Assembly: GCF_030764225.1 (NCBI RefSeq)
Contig: NZ_JASAXH010000006.1
DNA from: Phocoenobacter atlanticus
Lineage (GTDB): Bacteria; Pseudomonadota; Gammaproteobacteria; Enterobacterales; Pasteurellaceae
Direction: 5' to 3' (one strand)
DNA length: 64,000 nucleotides
Below, piece by piece: positions 43,497 through 51,627 of this stretch. The position numbers and the translations under genes are program-made. The notes below the pieces were generated by a model. That model worked only from the letters and a program-made list of their open reading frames with translations. It had not been told where the DNA came from and did not search any database. Within the stretch, counting starts at the first letter, position 1. Every line of letters starts with the position of its first letter.

Positions 43497-44027
43497 TTAA
43501 TCTGTATTTTCATTCTTAATCTTATATTGAATATATCGTTTTAAATTATCTAATTTTTCCTCTTTTGTTCCCGTTCCATCTGTTTCTATGACTTCAAAAT
43601 TAATAAATTTTCTGTTATACCATTTTCTTCTTTCCAAAAAAGGATAGAAAAGAGAGGTTTCACTAATAATCAATGTATCACTGCTTGGAGGAAGGGTAAA
43701 TGGACGATACACATAGGCATTAAATAGTCTGTCATCTACTTTTATAAAATAAAAACTATCATTTCTATAAAAAGTACTCATTATCGCACCGATAAAATAA
43801 ACTAAAATAATCAGCGAATACAAGGTGTTAATAAAACAGACAATGCCTTTAACAACACCTGTTTCAATTTTGTAGCGTTCTTTAAAGGTGAAATAAACAA
43901 GAAGCATTAAACAGATGATATCCGTCCAAAAGCCAATTAATGAAATCCCTAAAAAGATCATCGACATCATATAGACTGCTGTCAATATTGTTAAAACTAT
44001 TGAGATATTTTTATAAATTTTATTCAT
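43497..44027 (-). CDS. Membrane protein of unknown function
   Basis: 176 residues with three hydrophobic segments in the first 90 residues (ISIVLTILTAVYMMSMIFLG, FWTDIICLMLLVYFTF, CFINTLYSLIILVYFIGAIM) and a C-terminal soluble part with FYFIKVDDRLFNAYVYRPFTLPP split by a loop. Probably first gene of the transcription unit with the next lipoprotein and membrane genes. Not recognised. Confidence 0.55.
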   Translation of the reverse strand: MNKIYKNISIVLTILTAVYMMSMIFLGISLIGFWTDIICLMLLVYFTFKERYKIETGVVKGIVCFINTLYSLIILVYFIGAIMSTFYRNDSFYFIKVDDRLFNAYVYRPFTLPPSSDTLIISETSLFYPFLERRKWYNRKFINFEVIETDGTGTKEEKLDNLKRYIQYKIKNENTD

Positions 44028-44234
44028 TTAATACTCTACTGGTTTATCTTTAAACTATTATTGTTGTAAATTTAACTGCTTTCATCTTACCAAATTGTTA
44101 ATCTTGTTGCTATTTTATTTTATTGTGATTTAGTTAAGATTGCGTTATGCTCGAAAGTTATACCAATTTGGTCATCTAGGTAAAGTGAAAGGAGTAATAA
44201 TGATGATGAAAAGGTTGCAAGCTATTGTTAATAA

Positions 44235-44439
44235 AAAATTGTTGATGGCAAAATTCCAGCAAAATCAATCTCGCCAGAAGCAGGCACATTAATACTATTT
44301 CGTGGGCGTAATTCAATACATAGGGTTATACCTACTGTTGGCGATAAAACTCGAATGCTATCGGTACTTGCTTATAATAATGCTCCAGATGTCGCATTAT
44401 CCGAATCAGCAAGAATGACTTTTTATGGGCGTTTAGTTT
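44235..44439 (+). pseudogene. C-terminal remnant of a 2-oxoglutarate/Fe(II) oxygenase-like protein
   Basis: An open frame following two stops reads PEAGTLILFRGRNSIHRV, then PTVGDKTRMLSVLAYN and LSESARMTFYGRL. The 'F-R-G-R-N-x-x-H-R-V-x-P' block with His and the later Arg is the distal part of the metal/2OG site in this oxygenase family. The N-terminal two thirds are missing, and the frame runs on into the convergent serC end without meaning. It is a decayed gene. Confidence 0.6.
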
Positions 44440-44451
44440 ATATCGAGCAAC

Positions 44452-44490
44452 GGGCGGATATACGCAAACTGCGTTTGCTAATCACGCCCC
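44452..44490. repeat. Dispersed hairpin repeat at the serC 3' end
   Basis: GGGCGGATATACGCAAAC, then TGCGTTTGCTAATCACGCCCC: nested inverted repeats GGGCG/CGCCC and GCAAAC/GTTTGC. A degenerate relative lies at 47066-47103. It may also serve as the serC terminator on the minus strand. Confidence 0.6.
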
Positions 44491-44498
44491 TACGCGAA

Positions 44499-45581
44499 TT
44501 AGCTATAACGCTCTTCAAACTCTTTCATAAAGCTAATCAACGCATCAACCCCCTCTATTGGCATTGCGTTATAGATAGAGGCTCGCATTCCACCCAGTAC
44601 TTTATGTCCTTTCAACGCTTGTAAGTTATTTTCCAATGCTTCAGCCACAAATTTTGTGTCTAACTCAGGATTGCCTGTGACAAATGTCACGTTCATTCTA
44701 GAACGGTTTTGAGGAGAAACAACATTTGAAAATAGTTTACTTTGATCAATAAAATCATAAAGCTTTTGAGCCTTAGCGATATTCTGTTTTTCAACTTCTC
44801 CTACGCCACCTAAGGCTAATAAATGTTTAAACACTAATGAACAGAGATACCACGCAAAAGTCGGTGGCGTATTAATCATTGAATCCGCTTTTTGTTGAAC
44901 CGCATAATCCCAAACTTGTGGAGTGTTTGGCATTGCTGTGCTAATCAAATCATTGCGAATAATCACAATGGTAATGCCTGATGGACCTAAATTCTTTTGC
45001 GCCCCTGCATAAATCACCCCAAATTTAGAAATATCAATTTGACGGGAAAGAATAGTAGAAGACATATCTGCCACTAACACGCCATTCCCTACTTTTGGTA
45101 CGTCAAAAATTTCTACACCACTGATAGTTTCATTCGGGCAATAATGTACATAGTCATACTGCTCTGCCACATTTTCAAAATCTAACTCTGTTACCGCTGT
45201 TTTTTCACTTTGAGGATCTAAGATATCAACTTCTGTGACTTGGGTATATTTACGCCCTTCTGCTGCTGCCATTTTCGACCAATGACCACTTGTTAAATAT
45301 AATGCCTTACCTTTCTTGGTTAAATTCATCGGAATAGCCGAGAACTGCCCTTTTGCACCACCTTGTAAAAAAAGAATTGAGTAATTATCAGGAATACCAT
45401 ATAAGGCTCTTAAATCTTTATCAGACTGCTCTGCCAACTCCATAAAAGGTTTCCCTCGATGGCTCACTTCCATTACCGAAACCCCTAAATTATTCCAATT
45501 CATCAACTCTTGCTGTGCTTGTTGTAAAACCGCTTGAGGGATCATTGCAGGACCTGCACTAAAATTATAAACTTGTGCCAT
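44499..45581 (-). CDS. serC: Phosphoserine aminotransferase
   Basis: 360 residues. SerC transfers an amino group from glutamate to 3-phosphohydroxypyruvate for serine synthesis and also acts in PLP synthesis. The start VYNFSAGPAMIPQAVLQQ, FLQGGAKGQFSAIPMNL, the PLP-lysine block GVIYAGAQKNLGPSG and HKVLGGMRASIYNAMP are diagnostic. Complete length. The gene stands alone here, convergent with a remnant on its 3' side. Confidence 0.97.
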   Translation of the reverse strand: MAQVYNFSAGPAMIPQAVLQQAQQELMNWNNLGVSVMEVSHRGKPFMELAEQSDKDLRALYGIPDNYSILFLQGGAKGQFSAIPMNLTKKGKALYLTSGHWSKMAAAEGRKYTQVTEVDILDPQSEKTAVTELDFENVAEQYDYVHYCPNETISGVEIFDVPKVGNGVLVADMSSTILSRQIDISKFGVIYAGAQKNLGPSGITIVIIRNDLISTAMPNTPQVWDYAVQQKADSMINTPPTFAWYLCSLVFKHLLALGGVGEVEKQNIAKAQKLYDFIDQSKLFSNVVSPQNRSRMNVTFVTGNPELDTKFVAEALENNLQALKGHKVLGGMRASIYNAMPIEGVDALISFMKEFEERYS

Positions 45582-45838
45582 ATTTGCTCTCTTTATTTTC
45601 TATAAATGTTTTGTTATAAAAGATAGTCTATTTTTATCATCTTAGACTGGGATAATCAATGCCTTTTTGAGTTTATTACAGAGCAAGTTTAGGGCAACCG
45701 CAAACTTTTACCTATTGATTTTAGAAATTATTATGTGAAGGAATAAAAAATATCTGGCATTGAATTAAGTACGGATAAAACTAGGACGTCATACCCCGTA
45801 TTGTGTATAATTATCCTTTTATAAAATAAACTTTTTTA

Positions 45839-46999
45839 ATGAACATTATTCTTCCTCCTTTAAGCCTCTATATCCATATCCCTTGGTGTGTGCAAAAATG
45901 CCCTTATTGTGATTTTAACTCACATGCTCAAAAAGGGATTATTCCCGAAGAGGATTATATTCAGCATTTGTTAAAAGATTTACATCAGGATCTAATCCGT
46001 CATCAAAGTGCAATACAACAACGTAAACTACACTCTATCTTTATTGGAGGGGGAACGCCAAGTCTGTTTTCACCGCAATCTATTGCTTATTTACTCAATG
46101 AAATTAAGCAGTTAATTGATTTTGATGATAATATTGAAATTACCTTAGAGGCAAATCCCGGTACGGCAGAAGCAGAAAAATTTATTGGTTATGCAGAAGC
46201 AGGTGTTAATCGTCTTTCTATGGGTATTCAAAGCTTTGAGCCTGAAAAATTATTAAAATTGGGACGTATTCACGATGGTAATGAGGCAAAACAAGCGGTA
46301 CGATTTGCACAACATTCTGCAAAATTTGGTTTAAAAAGTTTTAATATGGATTTAATGCACGGTTTACCCAATCAATCTGTAGATCAAGCATTAAGCGATC
46401 TAAAACAAGCCGTTGAACTCTCCCCGCCTCATTTATCTTGGTATCAACTGACTATTGAACCGAATACCTTATATTATTATCGCCCACCTACGTTACCTGA
46501 TGACGATGATTTATGGGATATTTTTGAACAAGGGCATCAAATTTTAACGAATGCAGGTTATGAGCAATATGAAACCTCTGCTTATGCAAAAAAAGGGTTT
46601 CAATGTAAACATAATTTAAACTACTGGCGATTTGGTGATTACCTTGCGATAGGTTGTGGTTCTCACGGTAAAATCAGTTATTCTAATGGTGAGATTTATC
46701 GTTTCAACAAAACCAAACATCCTAAAGGCTATATGCGTGGTGACTATTTATATGAAGAAAATCAAATAGAAATTGATGACCGATCATTTGAATATTTTAT
46801 GAACCGCTTTCGTTTGCTCGAAGCTACACCTAAAATAGAATTTGAACAATATACAGGACTAAATCGAAACAGTGTCACGCTAGAAATTGAAAAAGCCATT
46901 GAAAAAGGCTATATAATAGACACCATTAACCACTGGCAAATTACCCATAAGGGGAAATTATTTTTAAATGAGCTTTTAACGATTTTTTTGAAAGATTGA
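45839..46999 (+). CDS. hemW: Radical SAM heme chaperone HemW
   Basis: 386 residues. The N-terminus SLYIHIPWCVQKCPYCDF has the HemW form of the cluster motif CxxxCxxC. IFIGGGTPSLFS, ITLEANPGTAE, NRLSMGIQSFEPEKL and LSWYQLTIEPNT follow. HemW binds heme and delivers it to target proteins; it lacks the extra Cys that defines coproporphyrinogen oxidase HemN. The gene contains an ACAAGCGGT uptake core at 46291-46299. A TATAAT word at 45807-45812 is a likely -10. Confidence 0.95.
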   Translation: MNIILPPLSLYIHIPWCVQKCPYCDFNSHAQKGIIPEEDYIQHLLKDLHQDLIRHQSAIQQRKLHSIFIGGGTPSLFSPQSIAYLLNEIKQLIDFDDNIEITLEANPGTAEAEKFIGYAEAGVNRLSMGIQSFEPEKLLKLGRIHDGNEAKQAVRFAQHSAKFGLKSFNMDLMHGLPNQSVDQALSDLKQAVELSPPHLSWYQLTIEPNTLYYYRPPTLPDDDDLWDIFEQGHQILTNAGYEQYETSAYAKKGFQCKHNLNYWRFGDYLAIGCGSHGKISYSNGEIYRFNKTKHPKGYMRGDYLYEENQIEIDDRSFEYFMNRFRLLEATPKIEFEQYTGLNRNSVTLEIEKAIEKGYIIDTINHWQITHKGKLFLNELLTIFLKD

Positions 47000-47065
47000 T
47001 AATTATGATTAGTACTATGTAGCGAATGGAATAACCGACTATAAAAATGTAATAAATTAAAGATC

Positions 47066-47103
47066 GGGAGCATATACGCAAATTATGTTTACTAAAGCTC
47101 TCC
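47066..47103. repeat. Degenerate copy of the dispersed hairpin repeat
   Basis: GGGAGCATATACGCAAATTA and TGTTTACTAAAGCTCTCCC have the same nested layout and wording as the repeat at 44452-44490 (GGAG.../CTCC outer arms, ATATACGCAAA inner). Confidence 0.45.
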
Positions 47104-47191
47104 CACAATATATTTATTAATCAATGAGCTATATTTTACTATGAAATATAGCGGTGATATTAAATTCAAAATTTACAAATCTAATATTTTA

Positions 47192-47911
47192 TTAGCTTAA
47201 AAACCATATATTCAATGTATTGTATTTATAAATCTCAACCAACCCCTTCGTACTTGAAGACTCTGCAACAAAATCAACAATATCTTTTATTTGCTGACTA
47301 GCATTATTCGGACAAGCTTTATACCCACAAAGTGATATAAAACCAAAATCACCCATTGAATCCCCTACTCCAACGGACTCTTTAAGGTTGATATTAAATT
47401 TTTCAGCTAGCCATAACAACGCATTTTCTTTGTTAATATTAAGGGGCGTAATATCTACTGCGGTTGTTGAATGTGCGATATTAACTCCTTTCAGATCAAT
47501 TTTATCTAAAATTAGGCTATATAGTTGTTCAATACTTATGCCGATTGGATTTAAGCTGATACAAATTTCTTTACCTAATTCAAGTTTAGAAATATTGGTA
47601 AACTCAGGTGATATCGTTAAAATTTCTTGAATTTCTTTTAAATGCTGTTTTGTTTCAGGTGTTATATTAGGATTATAAATAATCTCTTCCGTTTCTGTAT
47701 GGTAAATATAAGCCCCATTTTCACAAATACACCAAGTTTTTAAATCCAACATTTGTGCAATCGCTTCAACATAAAGTGCAGAACGTCCAGTACATAACAT
47801 TGTTCCCCGCTCTGCTTTGTGTATTTGCTGTTTTAATTGGTTTAAAGAAATGAGATCAATAGGTTGTCCTTTTCCATCGGTAATACAACCATCAATATCT
47901 AAAATAAACAT
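47192..47911 (-). CDS. HAD-superfamily hydrolase (Cof/phosphoglycolate phosphatase-like)
   Basis: 239 residues. HAD motif I is ILDIDGCITDGKG (Asp4, Asp6), motif II MLCTGRS, motif III the Lys in NINKENALLWLAEKF, motif IV GVGDSMGDFGFI. The inserted cap of about 90 residues fits the type IIB (Cof) class. The closest-looking relatives are archaeal-type phosphoglycolate phosphatases; the substrate is not certain. It lies alone between hemW and a region of gene debris. Confidence 0.82.
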   Translation of the reverse strand: MFILDIDGCITDGKGQPIDLISLNQLKQQIHKAERGTMLCTGRSALYVEAIAQMLDLKTWCICENGAYIYHTETEEIIYNPNITPETKQHLKEIQEILTISPEFTNISKLELGKEICISLNPIGISIEQLYSLILDKIDLKGVNIAHSTTAVDITPLNINKENALLWLAEKFNINLKESVGVGDSMGDFGFISLCGYKACPNNASQQIKDIVDFVAESSSTKGLVEIYKYNTLNIWFLS

Positions 47912-48005
47912 AAATCCCCTTAATTATATAATATTGAGTCATAGTATATACCAAATTAAATTCTGTTATAAATCTATCTGAGCCAGTGTTATCAAAATTT
48001 TTTGA

Positions 48006-48347
48006 GTTTTTTTCTTAAAAAACATTCCCCATAAAGATATTGATTACGGCAAGTTAGCCCAAGAAACAAATTTCTATTCTGGTGCAGATATAAAAGGGAT
48101 TGTCGATAAAACAACGGAAGTCGTTTTAGATGAAATTCTTGAAACAGGTAAAGAGCGTGACGTTGTGATGGAAGATTTACTTGGAGTGATTGCCACCACA
48201 AATTCAACGGTACTCCATTGGTTTAAATTGGTCGAAAATGTGCTAGATTATGCCAATGAAACGGGCGAATATGATGAAGTGGAAGAATTTGTACAATTTA
48301 ATAAACCAAATAAACCTAAGAAGAAAAGATTAATGGGATTTTTGTAA
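48006..48347 (+). pseudogene. C-terminal remnant of an AAA+ ATPase
   Basis: After a TGA at 48003-48005 a 113-codon frame reads NIPHKDIDYGKLAQETNFYS, GADIKGIVDKTTEVVLDE, then EDLLGVIATTNSTVLHWFKL and a basic end. 'D-x-x-x-L-A-x-x-T-x-x-Y-S-G-A-D-I' is the sensor-2 helical lid of CDC48/FtsH-type ATPases. Walker motifs are missing, so only the lid and C-terminus survive. Confidence 0.65.
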
Positions 48348-48451
48348 ATAAATAATTTGCAAATTTTTATTAAAATCTAACCGCTATCTATTTGTTTTGT
48401 AACAAAGCAAAATAAAAATATCAAACAAATAATTGATGAGGATTTACAAGA

Positions 48452-48861
48452 ATGAACACTATAGAACCCCAATTTAGATATGGAACAGAAAAGGCAATTA
48501 GAGAATTATCAATTAAGTTTAATTATCCCTGTCATAAAGGTATGCAAGATTGGGCGTATGAAGTTGCTAACCCAAAAGATATAGAAAATTTTTTAGTTCT
48601 TATAAAGAAGAGACAGATGAAGATAAAAAGTTTGTTTTAATGGAAATGATGCTTCAAGCGTTGGATGAAATTGAAAATCAAGAAGAATTTGACAAAAATT
48701 GGCGTATTTTAAAACCTATCATTAACCAAGATTTTTATATTCACGAATACACCATTTATTATTGGTGTTTTTGGGGTTATAAAGAGTCAGATTGTTGGGA
48801 AATAACTTTGTATATAAGAGAATTATGGAAAGAAATTAAAAATAAATGTACAACAATGTAG
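48452..48861 (+). pseudogene. Small immunity-like gene split by a frameshift in a T6 run
   Basis: The first frame (48452-48640) reads GTEKAIRELSIKFNYPCHKG and VANPKDIENF, then meaningless codons. From the T run at 48589-48594 the third frame continues SYKEETDEDKKFVLMEMMLQ, ALDEIENQEEF and IHEYTIYYWCFWGYKESDCW to 48861. Adding one T restores one protein of about 136 residues. It is an acidic, Trp-rich protein of the sort found as immunity proteins; no specific family. The lesion could be true decay, slippage-based switching or a sequencing error. Confidence 0.65.
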
Positions 48862-48932
48862 ATACATATATTTGGAAGTTTAATCCTACTCTACTCTGCT
48901 ATTCGTCAATGTAAAAAAGAAGAAGGAATAAA

Positions 48933-49223
48933 ATGATAACGAAACAATACGCACAAAACAAAATAGAAAAATTATTAAAAAGTGATTTTAAAGATCAAGT
49001 TGTTATTCTTGAAGAAGCTACCATAGAAAGCAAATTTTGTTGGGTGTTTTTTTATCAGTCCAAAAAATACATTGAAACACAAGATTTTTCATATCAGCTT
49101 GCAGGAAATGCACCTTATATTGTAAGTAAAATAGATGGAGCTATTGAAGAAACAGGTACAGCATATAATATAGCGCATTATATTGATATATTTGAAAATA
49201 AGATGAAACGTTCAAAAATATAA
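48933..49223 (+). CDS. Immunity protein 35 (Imm35/YrhB-like)
   Basis: 96 residues. CWVFFYQSKKYIETQDFSYQ, LAGNAPYIVSKIDGAIEETG and TAYNIAHYIDIFE follow the Imm35/YrhB pattern 'W-x-F-x-Y-x-S-x-x-Y-x-x-T...L-A-G-N-A-P-x-I-V-x-K...T-G-T-A'. Such proteins protect against peptidase-type polymorphic toxins or act as chaperones. The ribosome site AAGAAGGAATAAA precedes the ATG. There is no toxin beside it. Confidence 0.7.
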   Translation: MITKQYAQNKIEKLLKSDFKDQVVILEEATIESKFCWVFFYQSKKYIETQDFSYQLAGNAPYIVSKIDGAIEETGTAYNIAHYIDIFENKMKRSKI

Positions 49224-49254
49224 AATAAAAGAAGTAATAAAAAGGAGGTAAATA

Positions 49255-49449
49255 ATGAATAAATTTGATTTGAAATTTCTAAAAGAAAATGATGAAAGTG
49301 ATTGGGTTAATTTAATTGATGAAAATATAAGACATAAACCGCCATCAGAATGGAGTAAGGAAGAGAAAATTTTTTATCCAATAATGTTTTGGCATTCGTG
49401 TATGTCTGCTGGATTTTCTGAATACTATCAGTTTTGTGACAATTTTTAA
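49255..49449 (+). CDS. Short DUF4375-like protein, probably truncated
   Basis: 64 residues preceded by an unusually strong ribosome site (AAGGAGGT, 49242-49249). The end KIFYPIMFWHSCMSAGFSEY followed by YQFCDNF resembles the start of DUF4375 domains, in which a phrase like 'NGGFxQYF' follows, but the frame stops there. Either a very short immunity-like protein or an N-terminal fragment. Confidence 0.45.
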   Translation: MNKFDLKFLKENDESDWVNLIDENIRHKPPSEWSKEEKIFYPIMFWHSCMSAGFSEYYQFCDNF

Positions 49450-49662
49450 CTAAAGTGCAGTTACACAGTTTAGGAGACAGTCTCGAATATAGCGGGTAGA
49501 TCAAATCAAAAATTTACAAATTTAATATTTCATAATAGACAGGTTATGCCCTGCTTACACAATAATATATTTATATATCAATTACTTATATTAAAAGCCA
49601 ATAGAATATAGCGGTCACATCCCATTTAAAATTTACAAATATACTCCCTTACAATAAACCTC

Positions 49663-49690
49663 TTGCAATCACACTTTAATTCACTATAAT
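49663..49690 (+). promoter_or_regulatory. Promoter of the thiamine operon
   Basis: -35 TTGCAA (49663-49668), 16-bp spacer, perfect -10 TATAAT (49685-49690), ending 12 bp before the TPP riboswitch. Confidence 0.75.
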
Positions 49691-49702
49691 GACGCAGAAT
49701 TT

Positions 49703-49775
49703 AGTCGGGGTGCTGTAACAAGCTGAGAAATACCCGTTGAACCTGAAACAGTTAGCACTGACGTAGGAAACTAGA
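49703..49775 (+). ncRNA. TPP riboswitch (THI element)
   Basis: Conserved blocks in order: GTCGGGGTGCTG, GCTGAGAAATACCCGTTGA, ACCTGAAACAGTTAGCACTG, ACGTAGGAAACTAG. These are the sensor arms of the thiamine pyrophosphate aptamer. It controls the downstream SDR-thiM-thiD-thiE unit, probably by masking the ribosome site or premature termination. Confidence 0.95.
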
Positions 49776-50014
49776 ATGAAATTCTTATCTTTTCAATTTT
49801 ATTTTCAAATAGTTATGATGCTTATTAACTTACATTTAGTAGGTTAATATGTCTATCATTTTCTCTATTCATATAGTGGCTTGTACCTTACAAGCTTATA
49901 CTACTTCATACTTAATTTCGATCAAGCACTGCTCTGTTTCTGTTTTTCAAACACTACTCTCTCGGCTATTTTCAATTAAATTTATTACACTTTAAATGAC
50001 TGAGAGGAATATTT
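49776..50014. other. Long leader between TPP riboswitch and first gene
   Basis: About 240 bp of untranslated leader. It contains an ATG-led frame of 48 codons at 49849 with no family likeness. ACTGAGAGG directly before the SDR start is the ribosome site that a riboswitch expression platform could sequester. Confidence 0.45.
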
Positions 50015-50785
50015 ATGTCAAATGTAAAAACACTAAATGAACAAGTTGTTATTATCACTGGTGCTGGGCGAGGTTTAGGTGCGTCTATTGCAAAATCTTT
50101 TGCTCGAGAGGGGGCAAAAGTAGCCATTAATTACCGTAATAGTAAAGAACAAGCTGAATTACTTGCTGACGAATTAGGCAATAACGCTATTGCAGTACAA
50201 GGAGATGTAAGAGATAGAGAAAGTATTGCTCAAATGTTACAAACAGTGATAGAAAAATTGGGAGAGCCTACAACATTAGTGCATAACGCCCTTGCTGATT
50301 ATCGTTTTAATGGTGATTTACGTGACACTATTGAAAGTTTAACTGAAGAAAGATTACTGCAACAACATAAAACAGCAGTAGTTGGCGCATTAAATATGAT
50401 ACAAGCAGTTGTTCCATATATGGAAAAATCCCATTTTGGTCGAATTATTACAATTGGTACGAACTTATTTCAAAATCCTGTGGTGCCGTATCACGACTAT
50501 ACATCAGCAAAAGGAGCATTATTGGCACTTACCCGTACTGCTACCAAAGATTTGGGTAGCAAAGGTATTAGTGTCAATATGGTTTCAGGGGGATTATTAA
50601 AAACAACAGATGCCAGTTCAGGCACACCTGATGAAGTATTTGATTTTATTGCTCAATCAACTCCCTTAGGCAGTGTAACTACTCCTGATGAATTAGCAGA
50701 TACGGTCTCATTCTTTGCAAGTCCGTGGGCAAGAGCCGTAACAGGACAAAATCTGATTGTTGATGGCGGCTTAGTCTTTGGTTAA
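50015..50785 (+). CDS. Short-chain dehydrogenase (FabG-like) in the thiamine operon
   Basis: 256 residues of classical SDR type: IITGAGRGLGASIAKSFARE, HNALADYRF, YxxxK in YHDYTSAKGALLAL and C-terminal GQNLIVDGGLVFG. It is annotated in relatives as 3-oxoacyl-ACP reductase, but its position first after a TPP riboswitch and 38 bp before thiM argues for a thiamine-linked substrate or precursor. NADP preference is suggested by NYRNSKEQ after strand 2. Ribosome site GAGAGGAATATTT. Confidence 0.88.
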   Translation: MSNVKTLNEQVVIITGAGRGLGASIAKSFAREGAKVAINYRNSKEQAELLADELGNNAIAVQGDVRDRESIAQMLQTVIEKLGEPTTLVHNALADYRFNGDLRDTIESLTEERLLQQHKTAVVGALNMIQAVVPYMEKSHFGRIITIGTNLFQNPVVPYHDYTSAKGALLALTRTATKDLGSKGISVNMVSGGLLKTTDASSGTPDEVFDFIAQSTPLGSVTTPDELADTVSFFASPWARAVTGQNLIVDGGLVFG

Positions 50786-50823
50786 TTTGTGCTTATAAAC
50801 ATTAATTTTAAAAAGGAAATAGA

Positions 50824-51627
50824 ATGGAAACACAATTAATCTCTAAAATACGTCAGCAAAATCCATTAATACATAATATTATCAACATTGTGGTGGCTAA
50901 CTTCTCTGCTAATGGTTTGTTGGTATTAGGTGCTTCACCGATTATGTCTGATTCATTAGAAGAAATGCACGAACTTCCTGCTTTATCTAATGCTTTGGTT
51001 ATCAATATGGGAACATTGAGTGAACCACAAATTCAGGCAATGATTTTGGCAGGAAAAACGGCTAATTCAGTAAATGTTCTCGTTGTTTTTGATCCTGTTG
51101 GGGTAGGTGCAACATCATTTAGAAAAAATACCGCTAAACGTATTCTTGATGAAGTGAAATGTGATCTTATTCGAGGTAATGCAGGTGAAATTGCCTATTT
51201 GGCTGGTGTTGAATGGAATGCCAAAGGAGTTGATGCTGGGAAAGGTGACGCTGATTTAAGTGAAATAGCCAAAATTGCTGCTCAAAAATATCATTGTATT
51301 GTCGCAATCAGTGGTGAAATTGATTATATCAGTAATGGTAAACAAGTGGCTAAAATTGAAAATGGTACACCGATGTTACCTAAAATTACAGGCTCTGGCT
51401 GTTTATTAAGTGCGGTATGTGGTGCATTTTTAAGTGTTGTAGATAAAAAAGATTACTTTACCGCTGTTATCAATAGTTGCTGTGCTTATGCGATTGCAGG
51501 TGAAATAGCTGCAACTTCTCTAAATTTAACAGAAACAGGTGACTTTTATGTGAAATTTATCAACTCACTTGGTGCATTAAATGATGAAATGGTACGAAAA
51601 AATGCGAGGATAAGTTATGAAAATTAA
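50824..51627 (+). CDS. thiM: Hydroxyethylthiazole kinase
   Basis: 267 residues. ThiM phosphorylates salvaged 5-(2-hydroxyethyl)-4-methylthiazole. IRQQNPLIHNIINIVVANFS, NMGTLSEPQIQAM, VVFDPVGVGATSFR, IRGNAGEIAYLAG and ITGSGCLLSAVCGAFL with the catalytic Cys are typical. It overlaps thiD by 11 bp. No thiazole synthesis genes (thiG, thiH) are in the window, so the operon is a salvage pathway. Confidence 0.96.
   Translation: METQLISKIRQQNPLIHNIINIVVANFSANGLLVLGASPIMSDSLEEMHELPALSNALVINMGTLSEPQIQAMILAGKTANSVNVLVVFDPVGVGATSFRKNTAKRILDEVKCDLIRGNAGEIAYLAGVEWNAKGVDAGKGDADLSEIAKIAAQKYHCIVAISGEIDYISNGKQVAKIENGTPMLPKITGSGCLLSAVCGAFLSVVDKKDYFTAVINSCCAYAIAGEIAATSLNLTETGDFYVKFINSLGALNDEMVRKNARISYEN

Noticed and set aside
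37923..44027. Prophage continuing to the right of dif with coat and assembly genes
   Set aside because: Genes right of dif are on the opposite strand and are a sirtuin remnant and immunity-type genes. None resembles Zot, pIII or coat proteins.
44355..44624. 89-codon frame starting MLSVLAYNN
   Set aside because: Its first part is the oxygenase remnant and the rest is antisense to serC; not a functional gene.
49849..49995. 48-codon ATG frame in the thiamine leader
   Set aside because: No ribosome site and no recognisable composition; more likely untranslated riboswitch leader.
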